This document shows, in pieces, positions 45,801 through 53,434 of a stretch of DNA of 64,000 nt. The stretch is from positions 1,798,001 to 1,862,000 of the forward strand of contig NZ_CP049933.1 in NCBI RefSeq assembly GCF_011382985.1. The letters run 5' to 3'. The DNA is from Leucobacter coleopterorum. Lineage in GTDB: Bacteria; Actinomycetota; Actinomycetes; Actinomycetales; Microbacteriaceae. The notes below the pieces were generated by a model, which was not told where the DNA came from, ran no database searches, and saw nothing but the letters and a program-made list of their open reading frames with translations. A program made the position numbers and the translations under genes. Numbering within the stretch: the stretch's first letter is position 1; each line of letters opens with the position of its first letter.

Positions 45801-46682
45801 TTACGCCGCGAGTGCGACGCTGCCTATATTAACAACCTCAAACTCGACCGGGGTCAACTTCCCTAACCCACGCTGGCGACGCTTGCGATGATACTTCCCC
45901 TCAATCCACGCCACGATCGCGAGACGGAGCTCGAGTCGTGTTTCCCACACTTTCCGGTCGAGCACGTTTTTCTGCAGCAACGAGAAAAAACTCTCCATCG
46001 CCGCGTTGTCTCCGGCCGCCCCTACACGCCCCATCGACCCCTGCAGCTGATGATTGGTGAGCGCGTGTTGGAAGCTCTGCGAACGAAATTGACCGCCCCT
46101 GTCCGAATGCACAATCGTCCCCTGGGGATACCCGCGCTGCTCGACCGCATTCTCTAACGCTGTCACGGCAAGGGTCGCCCGCATTCGGTCACCGATCGAG
46201 TAGCCCACGATCCGGTTCGACCACACGTCTTTCACCGCGCAGAGATAGAGTCGACCTTCCTTCGTCCAGTGCTCCGTAATGTCCGTAAGCCATAACAGGT
46301 TGGGCTGTTCGGCTGTGAACTCACGCTCGACCAGATCATCGCCCACCGGCGCGCCAGCTTGGGCGTTACGGCGCTTACGTTTCGTGATTACCGACCGGAT
46401 TCCTGCGACATGACACAGCCGCCACACGCGCCGTTCTGACAATTCATAGCCACGATCCTGGAGCTCGTCAGCGAGGAAACGGTACCCGTACTCGGGGTCC
46501 TCCGCATGAATCTCGCGCAACACCTCGATGAGATGCGCCTCTTCGAGCTCACGGTTCGACTGGGGCCGTTTCACCCATTGGTAGTACGCCTGCTTCGTAA
46601 ACCCCAGCACCCTACACGCCACCGCAACAGGCACCCTCACCGGGGTGCCTGCCGCAGCCATTTCACGGACGAGCGGGAACAC
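45801..46682 (-). CDS. IS3-family transposase OrfB (DDE integrase)
   Basis: 293-aa catalytic subunit. The N-terminal part has HTH_21-like VACRVLGFTKQAYYQW, and the rve integrase core carries Asp in LTDITEHWTKEG, Asp in IVHSDRGGQFRS, and Glu in AAMESFFSLLQKN. It is expected to be made as an OrfAB fusion by -1 frameshifting at the C5A4 run next to the orfA stop. All three catalytic acids are present, so the element may be active. Confidence 0.92.
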   Translation of the reverse strand: MFPLVREMAAAGTPVRVPVAVACRVLGFTKQAYYQWVKRPQSNRELEEAHLIEVLREIHAEDPEYGYRFLADELQDRGYELSERRVWRLCHVAGIRSVITKRKRRNAQAGAPVGDDLVEREFTAEQPNLLWLTDITEHWTKEGRLYLCAVKDVWSNRIVGYSIGDRMRATLAVTALENAVEQRGYPQGTIVHSDRGGQFRSQSFQHALTNHQLQGSMGRVGAAGDNAAMESFFSLLQKNVLDRKVWETRLELRLAIVAWIEGKYHRKRRQRGLGKLTPVEFEVVNIGSVALAA

Positions 46683-46975
46683 TATTTTGGGGGCGTGATG
46701 TGAATCTGCGACAGATACGCGGCCGCCCGACGCAGCACCTCGTTCTCTTGTTCGAGGAGGCGGTTACGTTTGATGAGTTCTCGAATCTGGGCGTCTTCTT
46801 CTCGTGTCACTTCGGTTGCGAGGGGCAGGCCGCGCTCGGTCCGGTCTGCGTCGGTCACCCATTTCGAGAGCGCTGATTTCGAGATGCCGAGGTCTTTGCA
46901 GATCTGCGACTGGGTAGCGCCTTGCCTGACGAGCGCAACGGCGTCGTTTCTGAACTCTTCCGAGTATTTAGCCAT
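46682..46975 (-). CDS. IS3-family transposase OrfA
   Basis: 97-aa DNA-binding subunit: HTH (AKYSEEFRNDAVALVRQGATQSQICKDLGISKSALSKWV) followed by a leucine-zipper-like helix (IRELIKRNRLLEQENEVLRRAAAYL). The gene ends at a CCCCCAAAATAG site, a plausible slippery sequence for -1 frameshifting into orfB. SD and ATG at 46975. Confidence 0.92.
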   Translation of the reverse strand: MAKYSEEFRNDAVALVRQGATQSQICKDLGISKSALSKWVTDADRTERGLPLATEVTREEDAQIRELIKRNRLLEQENEVLRRAAAYLSQIHITPPK

Positions 46976-47069
46976 GGTTGATATCCTCCCAGCCAGTCCC
47001 TCGGAACTGGCGGACGAGAGTCAACCAAAGCTTCAGCAGACCCGGGGCTCGTTCTCGTGAGTCAGCAAC

Positions 47070-47617
47070 TCAACCGCGGCGCGACCCGTCGAGGTCTGGA
47101 TCGACCTTGTTCATTTGCAGGTAGGCACTGTAGAGGGCGGAAACCGCAGACACGAAGAGCACCAGCGAGAGCGATGAGCCAGCCCAGGTCGCCGCCGCGA
47201 ACCCTCCCCTACTTCGCCTTCAGCGTTCACGGCGACGCTCGTTCCAACGACAAGCACCGCCGCCGTAGCCGCGCTGACTAGGGTCGCACCCAAAAGACGA
47301 GTCACAGCAATGTCGATGAGATCCCGCTCAGGCCGCTCAGCAGCGCCCTGTTCCGCATGTCGGTCATTGAGCGTCTGACGGACTGTTGACAGATGGGTGA
47401 ACGCAGCAAGGAATCCACCCGCGAAGATCGATATCCCAGCAATGAGGCCGTCAGACGACACGATCATCCAGTCGAATCGCAAGCTACAGAAGACGAGCAC
47501 CGCGAGCCCCAGCCCGAGGGTAATGGTCTTTGCCCAGAACCAAAATGACGAGCGCGACCGAAAGCGGGCTACCTTGAACTGGCCGCGGATAAGCGCTGTG
47601 AGACTGATAAGACCCAT
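47070..47617 (-). CDS. Four-helix membrane protein, second gene of a putative defence pair (frame break)
   Basis: 182 aa after restoring one base near 47,205. Hydrophobic helices are predicted at about 30-50, 56-76, 108-130 and 140-166. The last one, reading AGSSLSLVLFVSAVSALYSAYLQM, is visible only after the repair. No catalytic motif. It starts 11 bases after the 349-aa-frame gene and is surely co-transcribed. A soluble sensor followed by a four-helix channel-like protein is the RexA-RexB layout; the match is architectural, not proven homology. Confidence 0.65.
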
Positions 47618-47628
47618 ACGAAATCGCC

Positions 47629-48657
47629 CTAGAGATTCAACGGGATCCTCAAGCTCGCCTCAAGCTTGCGTATCCTGGATTCGGCTTCTGATCGGAGTTT
47701 CGTGTCCGTCGGACGTTCGCCGATTGACACAGGGTAGATGAAGACGTCACCGACGTTGTTCGGACGGATGGTCTGCTGCCTTCCCTGAGCGTCTTCGTAC
47801 GAAAGGCTACCGTCATCGAACAGAGAGGGTTCGATTTCGAAACCTACAAGACTCGCCAGCTGCTCCACGGGACTGCCGGACGGAGCGGCGTCATAGTTGT
47901 CGGGGACATTGAGCTTAGCCCACCCAAGAACCATCGCTTTCACGGAACTCAGCTTCCCCGCCGGAAGACCGTTCCGGCGAAGGATCACTTTGTCAGAGCT
48001 CCTAGGCTTTCCTTTGGCCGCATTGTGGCGTTCCAACTGGAACGCCACACCATTGCCCTGCGTCAACACCTCCCCAAGGCGCTCAGCATCGCCAACAGGG
48101 TTGCACACAAGTCGCCACCAAGAGCCGTTATCATCGTGCCCGTTCTTGAAGGCGTTCTCGTAGGAGACCACGCCGAGCAGCTTGGTCAGCTGGTAGCCAG
48201 CCGACATCCGCGATCGCACTTCGGAAACAAGAACCGCCTCGCTGCCCGTCGTCGGCAAGTATAGCGAGACGAGAAACGGGTTCGTCGAGGCGAGGTCCTC
48301 AAGCACAACGTCCTGCTCGACACTCGCTCCAATCGCCAAGTCATGACTGCCTCGCCGACCAATCCGGACGGTGAAATCGATTCGAGACTGTGTGATATCC
48401 ATGCTTTCAACACGGATCGTCGGACGGGAATCGGCAGGGTCCAGGCGATCCTGCTCAGAACCAAACGGCTCATATTTGAGGTTGCCAATGCGGGTTACAC
48501 CGACGAGGTGGTCACGCATCGACTCGAGCGAATTGAGGAGGGTCTCACCGTCGTCGCCATTGAGCTTGGCCTGCCTGAAGTCCTGTCCCTGCCTGGTCAT
48601 ACCGTGGCGAAGCGTCACCTTGTCCAGCCTGAATCCGAACATCGTCTTACTTGCCAT
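47629..48657 (-). CDS. Uncharacterised soluble protein, first gene of a putative defence pair
   Basis: 342 aa from ATG 48657, which has GGAGG six bases upstream. No transmembrane helix. It begins ASKTMFGFRLDKVTLRHG; a segment GETLLNSLESMRDHLVGVTRIGNLKYEPFG and later NPFLVSLYLPTTGSEAVLVSEVRSR are the most ordered-looking parts. I do not recognise a domain. Faint resemblance to lambda RexA in these two segments and its pairing with a four-helix protein prompt the RexAB comparison. It is bounded on the right by the island repeat at 48748. Confidence 0.65.
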   Translation of the reverse strand: MASKTMFGFRLDKVTLRHGMTRQGQDFRQAKLNGDDGETLLNSLESMRDHLVGVTRIGNLKYEPFGSEQDRLDPADSRPTIRVESMDITQSRIDFTVRIGRRGSHDLAIGASVEQDVVLEDLASTNPFLVSLYLPTTGSEAVLVSEVRSRMSAGYQLTKLLGVVSYENAFKNGHDDNGSWWRLVCNPVGDAERLGEVLTQGNGVAFQLERHNAAKGKPRSSDKVILRRNGLPAGKLSSVKAMVLGWAKLNVPDNYDAAPSGSPVEQLASLVGFEIEPSLFDDGSLSYEDAQGRQQTIRPNNVGDVFIYPVSIGERPTDTKLRSEAESRIRKLEASLRIPLNL

Positions 48658-48747
48658 CCGATTCCTCCAATTCGCCATCGAGCCGCTGGAATAACCCTAT
48701 CGGCATCCAGCGACTTAATGATGATGCAGGCTTTTCATGAGTGACTA

Positions 48748-48771
48748 AGCAACCAATGGAAAGTACACCCC
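48748..48771 (+). repeat. Island repeat, copy 2
   Basis: Identical over 24 bases to the repeat at the comM junction (AGCAACCAATGG…CACCCC), same orientation. It separates the Hachiman/RexAB-like cassette from the next two divergent genes. On the minus strand it is preceded by CTGGACTTTTAACCC, a pattern like the sub-terminal repeats of IS21-type ends. Confidence 0.8.
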
Positions 48772-48865
48772 GGGTTAAAAGTCCAGTTTACCTCGGACCC
48801 GCGCCGAAGACAGCACCCATCAGCTTGACAATCGGTCGCGCGGATAAGACCAAGACGTGCGCGCC

Positions 48866-49510
48866 TCATCGAGGAGTTCTAGTCACTCTCCCCGCCGCCC
48901 GCTCACGAATCATCGCTTGCAGCATCCCGGAGTCAATATCGAGCGGCACCATCGACACACTTGCATCATCGTCACTGGTGACTGTGCCGCCTTCAAACTC
49001 TGCGACGACGCGCACTACTCGAAGCTTTCCCAGCAGATAACCTTCGGCAGTCACGAATTCTCGCCCTACATGCTGCTCACCAAGCGACCCCAGTCGGGTA
49101 GAGGGAATGTGTCGTGGACGCTTTTTCTCTCGCTGTGCAAGCATCGGTTGACAAGTACCACAAGCTCGATACTCCGAAAGCCGCTCCACTTCCTCACGTC
49201 TAAAGAAGCTCGGCATCTTGCCCGGAACCTCATTCATAAAGTGGGGCACGAAGTGCTCTTTCGCGAGTTCAATCTCGATCTCCTCGCGCACCCAACGCCA
49301 AGCCGATGCCCGGTCAAGCTGTCGGGCGATTGCAGTGCACGTCACTTCATGCACAATGAGTGTCTTCTCACCATCGTTCACGATGAGGTTGCACCCGTCG
49401 GCGATCTTCTCATCAATGTATGTCAGCTCAGCCTGAATCCTCGTAGGTATGGCCGCCAGTTCAGACCGCAGCTCAGCCCGTGCCTCGATATGGGACTCGC
49501 TCTTACTCAT
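48866..49510 (-). CDS. Uncharacterised 214-aa protein
   Basis: Starts at ATG 49510 (MSKSESHIEARAELRSELAAIPTRIQ). Mixed alpha/beta composition. It has a central KMPSFFRREEVERLSEYRACGTCQPM segment with a CGTC pair that could bind metal, and a basic end. No family recognised. Divergent from the gene at 49793, with a 280-bp shared upstream region. The two lie between repeat copies 2 and 3 and may be a functional pair. Confidence 0.6.
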   Translation of the reverse strand: MSKSESHIEARAELRSELAAIPTRIQAELTYIDEKIADGCNLIVNDGEKTLIVHEVTCTAIARQLDRASAWRWVREEIEIELAKEHFVPHFMNEVPGKMPSFFRREEVERLSEYRACGTCQPMLAQREKKRPRHIPSTRLGSLGEQHVGREFVTAEGYLLGKLRVVRVVAEFEGGTVTSDDDASVSMVPLDIDSGMLQAMIRERAAGRVTRTPR

Positions 49511-49792
49511 GTCTTCAGCGTACCGTCGACTCAAGAGCCGAGGAGGCAGCAGGTTTGTCGTGAACAGGAGCGAGGAGAACAACAATTATCCCAAAACGGT
49601 ATCTCTGCTCTTGGGAGGACAAAGGCCAAACGCAACGATAGCGACGGGCTCAAAACCGTTCCTGCCGTCAAAAGGGACGTTTCCAGTACCGACAACTTGC
49701 GTGCACCGATGCGGCGATCTCGGCTCGTACCTACAGAAATAGGACTGCCCAGGGCATGACGCTTTGTCGGTGCCCCTCGTTATGGTAAAAAC

Positions 49793-50701
49793 ATGACCGT
49801 TAAATACCAGTCGGCCAGGCTCCGCCACATTGATTCGAACGGCATCGAGTCTTGGCAAAGCATCATGCCTCACAAAATTCAGGAACGGCCGGAACGTGGC
49901 GACCTCATTTGCATCGGATGCCAAACCTGGATGACCTGGCAGCGGTCCTTCACCAACCAGCACGGTACAGAGGTACCCGCCATCCTGCGGCTATGGAAGG
50001 GGCATCAACACGAAGTCGACTGCAAGCTCAACCTCGACACGTTGCAGGCTGACCTCTACAAGGCCCACCCAGAGGTCATCAGCCTTGAAAACAAGGTGCT
50101 CTACCTACATCTTCCCAACGAGGAGCAGCAGAAAGCACGCCAACCAGCAACGACGGGTGGGCATCATCGAAACAACGCTGAGCTCTGGACCCAGACCATG
50201 CACTCTGCCACAGCAATCGCAAGGTTCCTTCGAAACTTTGACGATCCAGACGACCTATTGAAGCGGCTCATGATCCGATACCGCGATCCAAACAATGACA
50301 TCAAGACGATGTTCTGGGCCGATTTCTGTTTCCATGCGGACTCGCCACAGGCCGGACAATACCTCCACCGTCTTCGAGGGAAGCACCCACAAACCAAAGC
50401 AGCTCCGGTCGCCGTCATCTTTCCCGTCAAGCAAGACCCTAAGCTAAACCACAAAGGCACGCAGAGGTTCTTCCGGATCAAGACAGGTCAGCACGTCCAC
50501 ATTGATAATGAGCAGCAGACCCTTATGCTCAGCCTTGCCGAATATTTGACTGTGACTCGTTCCAGGCTCGAACGCTACAAACCAGGCTCGACTGTCATCG
50601 TTCTTGGCCACGGCCACGAATTCGGATGGCCAGCCACCGCAGATCCCATACGCGAGATTCGCATCCAAATCCGAGAGTCTTGGCAGATTGCCGAATTGTG
50701 A
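49793..50701 (+). CDS. Uncharacterised 302-aa protein with a Cys/His N-terminal segment
   Basis: Starts MTVKYQSARLRHIDSNGIESWQS. Residues ~30-80 contain GDLICIGCQTWMTWQ…KGHQHEVDCKLN, a C-x2-C…H-x3-C pattern that could bind zinc. The middle has HRNNAELWTQTMHSATAIARFLRNF and TMFWADFCFHAD. Its overall look recalls CoiA-like competence proteins with a zinc knuckle followed by a nuclease domain, but I see no certain active-site motif. Codon use and island position suggest transfer. Confidence 0.6.
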   Translation: MTVKYQSARLRHIDSNGIESWQSIMPHKIQERPERGDLICIGCQTWMTWQRSFTNQHGTEVPAILRLWKGHQHEVDCKLNLDTLQADLYKAHPEVISLENKVLYLHLPNEEQQKARQPATTGGHHRNNAELWTQTMHSATAIARFLRNFDDPDDLLKRLMIRYRDPNNDIKTMFWADFCFHADSPQAGQYLHRLRGKHPQTKAAPVAVIFPVKQDPKLNHKGTQRFFRIKTGQHVHIDNEQQTLMLSLAEYLTVTRSRLERYKPGSTVIVLGHGHEFGWPATADPIREIRIQIRESWQIAEL

Positions 50702-50836
50702 ATGGCGTTGCCGATCAGGCTTCAAGGAAAACTTTGCTTCCCGGGTCAGACCAACGTTATCTACCGAATTCACCGGAGTGCTTGGTTTTCATCGAAATGG
50801 CAGCAGCCGACACTTGGTAGCGCTTTGGTTCCCATC

Positions 50837-50859
50837 AGCAACCAATGGAAAGTACACCC
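50837..50859 (+). repeat. Island repeat, copy 3
   Basis: Identical over 23 bases to copies 1 and 2 (AGCAACCAATGG…GTACACCC), same orientation. It closes the second cassette, just upstream of the mobilisation module. The flanking sequence on both sides is unrelated to the other copies. Confidence 0.8.
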
Positions 50860-50992
50860 AGATATTGAGTTCAATGATAGCGTCAAAAACAACTTTTGTC
50901 GTTAGGTCAGATGGGGTTCTCCCCGGCTCGCCCTGGCACCTCGCAGTCCAGTGGCTCCCTTCAATCTATGTAGCTGACTAAACTTTGAAGGT

Positions 50993-51166
50993 ATGGATTT
51001 CGATGAAGATGATTCCTATCGAATCTGCTCGGATTGTGGGAGAGATACCGTGCCTGAACCTTTTGACGCGGACGGTCATATTCGTCTTGCTTTTGTCTGC
51101 AAGCAACACGGCATCCACTCCGTTGTCAGCCCATTCGATGATCAACGCCAAAGAGATTCGCTTTAG
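50993..51166 (+). CDS. 57-aa zinc-ribbon protein
   Basis: Short frame beginning MDFDEDDSYRICSDCGRD and ending QRQRDSL. It has CSDC and CKQHGIH, a CxxC…CxxH zinc knuckle, and an acidic start. GAAGGT precedes the ATG. Tiny zinc-ribbon proteins of this kind are common at the start of actinobacterial mobilisable elements. Specific function unknown. Confidence 0.6.
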   Translation: MDFDEDDSYRICSDCGRDTVPEPFDADGHIRLAFVCKQHGIHSVVSPFDDQRQRDSL

Positions 51167-51291
51167 CTTAAAACAGGAGAATAGTGCGACTTCGAGATAA
51201 CGGCCATGATCAGCATCGAGTGAAGGAGTCGTCCTCGGGAAGGGTGCATTTCAACCCGCAGTTCTCGGACTTGTTGCAATCCATTAAGACC

Positions 51292-51406
51292 TACAATGGC
51301 ATTAGGCGATTTTCTTACTTGCCCCGTCGTGGGCCTGACTGACCGGCATACCACCGTGAAGTCCTTCACTCAACTCACATCGCCGCGAGTGAAAGGACTT
51401 CCCAAC
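51292..51406 (+). promoter_or_regulatory. Conserved promoter plus structured 5' leader, copy 1
   Basis: TACAAT (51292-51297) fits a -10 box. The leader has TTACTTGCCCCGTCGTGGGC with a small GCCC/GGGC hairpin. Then GAAGTCCTTCACTC (51358-51371) pairs with GAGTGAAAGGACTTC (51387-51401), a 14-bp stem with one bulged A. The only ribosome site (AAAGGA) lies inside the stem, so translation of the 115-aa gene should require opening it. A second copy precedes the gene at 51987. Confidence 0.65.
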
Positions 51407-51754
51407 ATGACGAACGCCAATCCATTTTTAGAACTTGGCCCCTGCCCTATCTGGTGCAGCGACGACCACACCGGACAGGAACACCCCGACGACCAAAAAC
51501 ACACACTTGACCTTTCGCCCATCCCCACAGTTATTCGCAATGGACCGGGCCTACGACGCGATGGCTATCCAGCCCGCGCCGCTGACCTGAGCCTAGTTGC
51601 GTTTCAGAGGCTTGAAGATCGCGAGATTTGGGTGTCGCTCGTCAGCGACGAGGAAGGGATCACGGTCAGTTTCGAAAGCGCGGTTCGAATCCACACTGAG
51701 CTCACACGGCTCCTTGACACCATCACAAAAAGCGCCTACCCACACCGACAATAA
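51407..51754 (+). CDS. DUF6907-like small protein
   Basis: 115 aa. The N-terminal GPCPIWCSDDHTGQEHPDDQKHTLDL carries a PxWCxxxH…HPDD pattern typical of the short DUF6907-type proteins found on Streptomyces and other actinobacterial integrative elements. The remainder is a beta-rich domain (LSLVAFQRLEDREIWVSLVSDEEG). Function unknown. ATG at 51407 follows a conserved hairpin leader that buries its ribosome site. Confidence 0.7.
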   Translation: MTNANPFLELGPCPIWCSDDHTGQEHPDDQKHTLDLSPIPTVIRNGPGLRRDGYPARAADLSLVAFQRLEDREIWVSLVSDEEGITVSFESAVRIHTELTRLLDTITKSAYPHRQ

Positions 51755-51875
51755 CGACACAAACAACGAAACCCATCCGAACTGACAAATCTGATCACAG
51801 GAAATCTGACTCCCTTCGGCACAATTGGCAGACGCAATTTGGAATTGTCCTTCACCTACTTCTGCATTTACTGCT

Positions 51876-51986
51876 TACAATAGAGGTAGACGAACTTCTT
51901 ACTTGCCCCGTCGTGGGCCTGACAGACCGGTGTCCCACCGTGAAGTCCTTAATCAACTCCCATAGTCGCGAGTGAAAGGACTTCCC
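51876..51986 (+). promoter_or_regulatory. Conserved promoter plus structured 5' leader, copy 2
   Basis: Same unit as at 51292: TACAAT at 51876-51881, then the TTACTTGCCCCGTCGTGGGCC block. GAAGTCCTT (51942-51950) pairs with AAGGACTTC (51976-51984), which includes the AAAGGA ribosome site. CGGTG-TCC-CACCG adds a small stem here. The core stem is kept while the loop has diverged, as expected for a functional RNA. Confidence 0.65.
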
Positions 51987-52319
51987 ATGCTGCTCAACAT
52001 CGTCGCAGCCCTCAGCATCGGCACATTCAACCTGCTCAAGAAATATGCGCCCTCGAACCGCCTACTCCGAGACCTCTGCCAACGGGCTGACCGTTTCTGG
52101 AGCCTCCGCGTCTCGCTCTACGCACTCCCCTACTTGTTCGGTGCATGGCTGATCCGAATCGTGATTGAGACCGGCGGGCCGGAGTGGGCGCATATCTTGT
52201 TCGCGATCTTGTTTTGGAACACGATGAAGTTTCTCCCCTATTGGCCGGTCGATATGGTGCGTCGGCTGGTGGCCCGCATCCGGCGAGCGGGAGGCAAAAC
52301 GGCTGGCATCACTCGCTAA
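51987..52319 (+). CDS. Small membrane protein of the mobile element
   Basis: 110 aa with two hydrophobic helices: about residues 44-62 (LYALPYLFGAWLIRIVI) and 68-85 (WAHILFAILFWNTMKFL), then a basic C-terminus (RRLVARIRRAGGKTAG). No family recognised. It is controlled by the second copy of the hairpin leader, so it is probably co-regulated with the DUF6907-like gene. Confidence 0.65.
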   Translation: MLLNIVAALSIGTFNLLKKYAPSNRLLRDLCQRADRFWSLRVSLYALPYLFGAWLIRIVIETGGPEWAHILFAILFWNTMKFLPYWPVDMVRRLVARIRRAGGKTAGITR

Positions 52320-52375
52320 CCCTGGTTTTGGGTTCGTCTCCGCACCTGTGTTCCACACGCGATTGGAGCAGCCCG

Positions 52376-53362
52376 ATGGAGAACCGCCAATTCTACGAAC
52401 GCATCACGACGGAGCGTATGGCGCGCGCTGTTATCGCTTCCGTCGTACCACCCGCAGATAACACAACCGGGATTGCGCTGCAGCACGCAGGGAGCGCGCT
52501 CAACCTGCTCCAACTCGCAATCAGCAACGACCAGATTCCCCGAGTCAGTCCGCCGGACGCTCATCTGTGGCGTCGCCGCTTCGACATCGCCGACATCACT
52601 AGCATCCGTACCAATCTCGAACTGGGGGAAGCCGAAGGGCAGATACTCCTGATTCCAGGAGACCCAGACTGGCCCACTTCGCTCTCTCCCCTCGGATATT
52701 CAGCGCCGCTCGCGCTTTGGGCGCAGGGCAACACCTATCTCTTGACCGGACCACCGTCACATCGTGTTGCGTTGGTCGGAGGCTCAGAATGTTCACCCTA
52801 TGGTTTCGAGGTTGCGTCTGATCTGTCCGAATGGGTGGGGAACAACGGTCGCACCGTGGTGGCGCTTCATGACACCGGCATCGCCCAAGCCTCCACGCTC
52901 GGAGGGCTGCGGGGAACAAACGATGTCATCACCGTTCTGCCACACGGGCTAGATCAAGAGAAAGACGGCTTCGACTACCTGCGCAAAAAGGTCGCCCGGC
53001 TCGGGCTGCTCGTCACTGACCGCCCACCCGGTGCCGCAGTATCAACACGAAGCAATCGGATTCTTGCAGCACTCGCAGGCGTAACAACGGTCATTGAAGC
53101 ACAAGCACTATCGGATTCGATACTGATCGCGTCGATGGCCCACGCTTGTGGGCGACGGGTCGGTGCGGTACCGGGCAGAGTCACAGACGCAGCGAGTGCC
53201 GGAACCAACGATCTTCTTCGGCACGGCGCTACACACCTGATCTCGAACGGCTCCGACATTATCGACCTCCTCGATACTGCATCTCCTCGGTTAGATCTCC
53301 ACACGCTCATGCAGGGAGCACCGACCCACACGGCAGCGCGGGCTCCTGGGTTGAGTCGATGA
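52376..53362 (+). CDS. DprA-like protein of the mobile element
   Basis: 328 aa from ATG 52376 (GGAG upstream). The Rossmann part follows the DprA/Smf plan: VALVGGSECSPYGFEVASDLSEWVGNNGRTVVAL…TLGGLRGTNDVITVLPHGLD…TRSNRILAALAGVTTVIEA…RVGAVPGRVTDAASAGTNDLLRHGA. The key GSR of chromosomal DprA is GGS here, and SGGA-GID is replaced by ALHDTGIA, so ligand binding differs. It probably protects or processes element DNA on entry. A divergent cousin of the chromosomal dprA in this window. Confidence 0.8.
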   Translation: MENRQFYERITTERMARAVIASVVPPADNTTGIALQHAGSALNLLQLAISNDQIPRVSPPDAHLWRRRFDIADITSIRTNLELGEAEGQILLIPGDPDWPTSLSPLGYSAPLALWAQGNTYLLTGPPSHRVALVGGSECSPYGFEVASDLSEWVGNNGRTVVALHDTGIAQASTLGGLRGTNDVITVLPHGLDQEKDGFDYLRKKVARLGLLVTDRPPGAAVSTRSNRILAALAGVTTVIEAQALSDSILIASMAHACGRRVGAVPGRVTDAASAGTNDLLRHGATHLISNGSDIIDLLDTASPRLDLHTLMQGAPTHTAARAPGLSR

Positions 53363-53434
53363 GAGAGCTTGGCAACGATTCCCCAATGCGGTGGGAAGCG
53401 CAGTCGCACACCATCAAGCTGGAAACAGCCTGTC

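Larger units (their letters stand above)
45768..47042 (-). mobile_element. IS3-family insertion sequence with intact ends
   Basis: 1,275-bp element. Terminal inverted repeats read GGTCTGCTGAAGCTTT[G] at both ends, matching over about 25 bp with a single mismatch. Target duplication is CGG (45765-45767 and 47043-47045). Inside are orfA and orfB in the typical overlapping arrangement. Intact ends and duplication suggest a fairly recent insertion into the island. Confidence 0.9.

Noticed and set aside
51184..51342. 52-codon frame ending in the first leader unit
   Set aside because: It has an SD-like sequence, but it covers the -10 box of the conserved promoter. The shared downstream peptide (SYLPRRGPD) simply reflects the repeated DNA, and copy 2 has no equivalent start.
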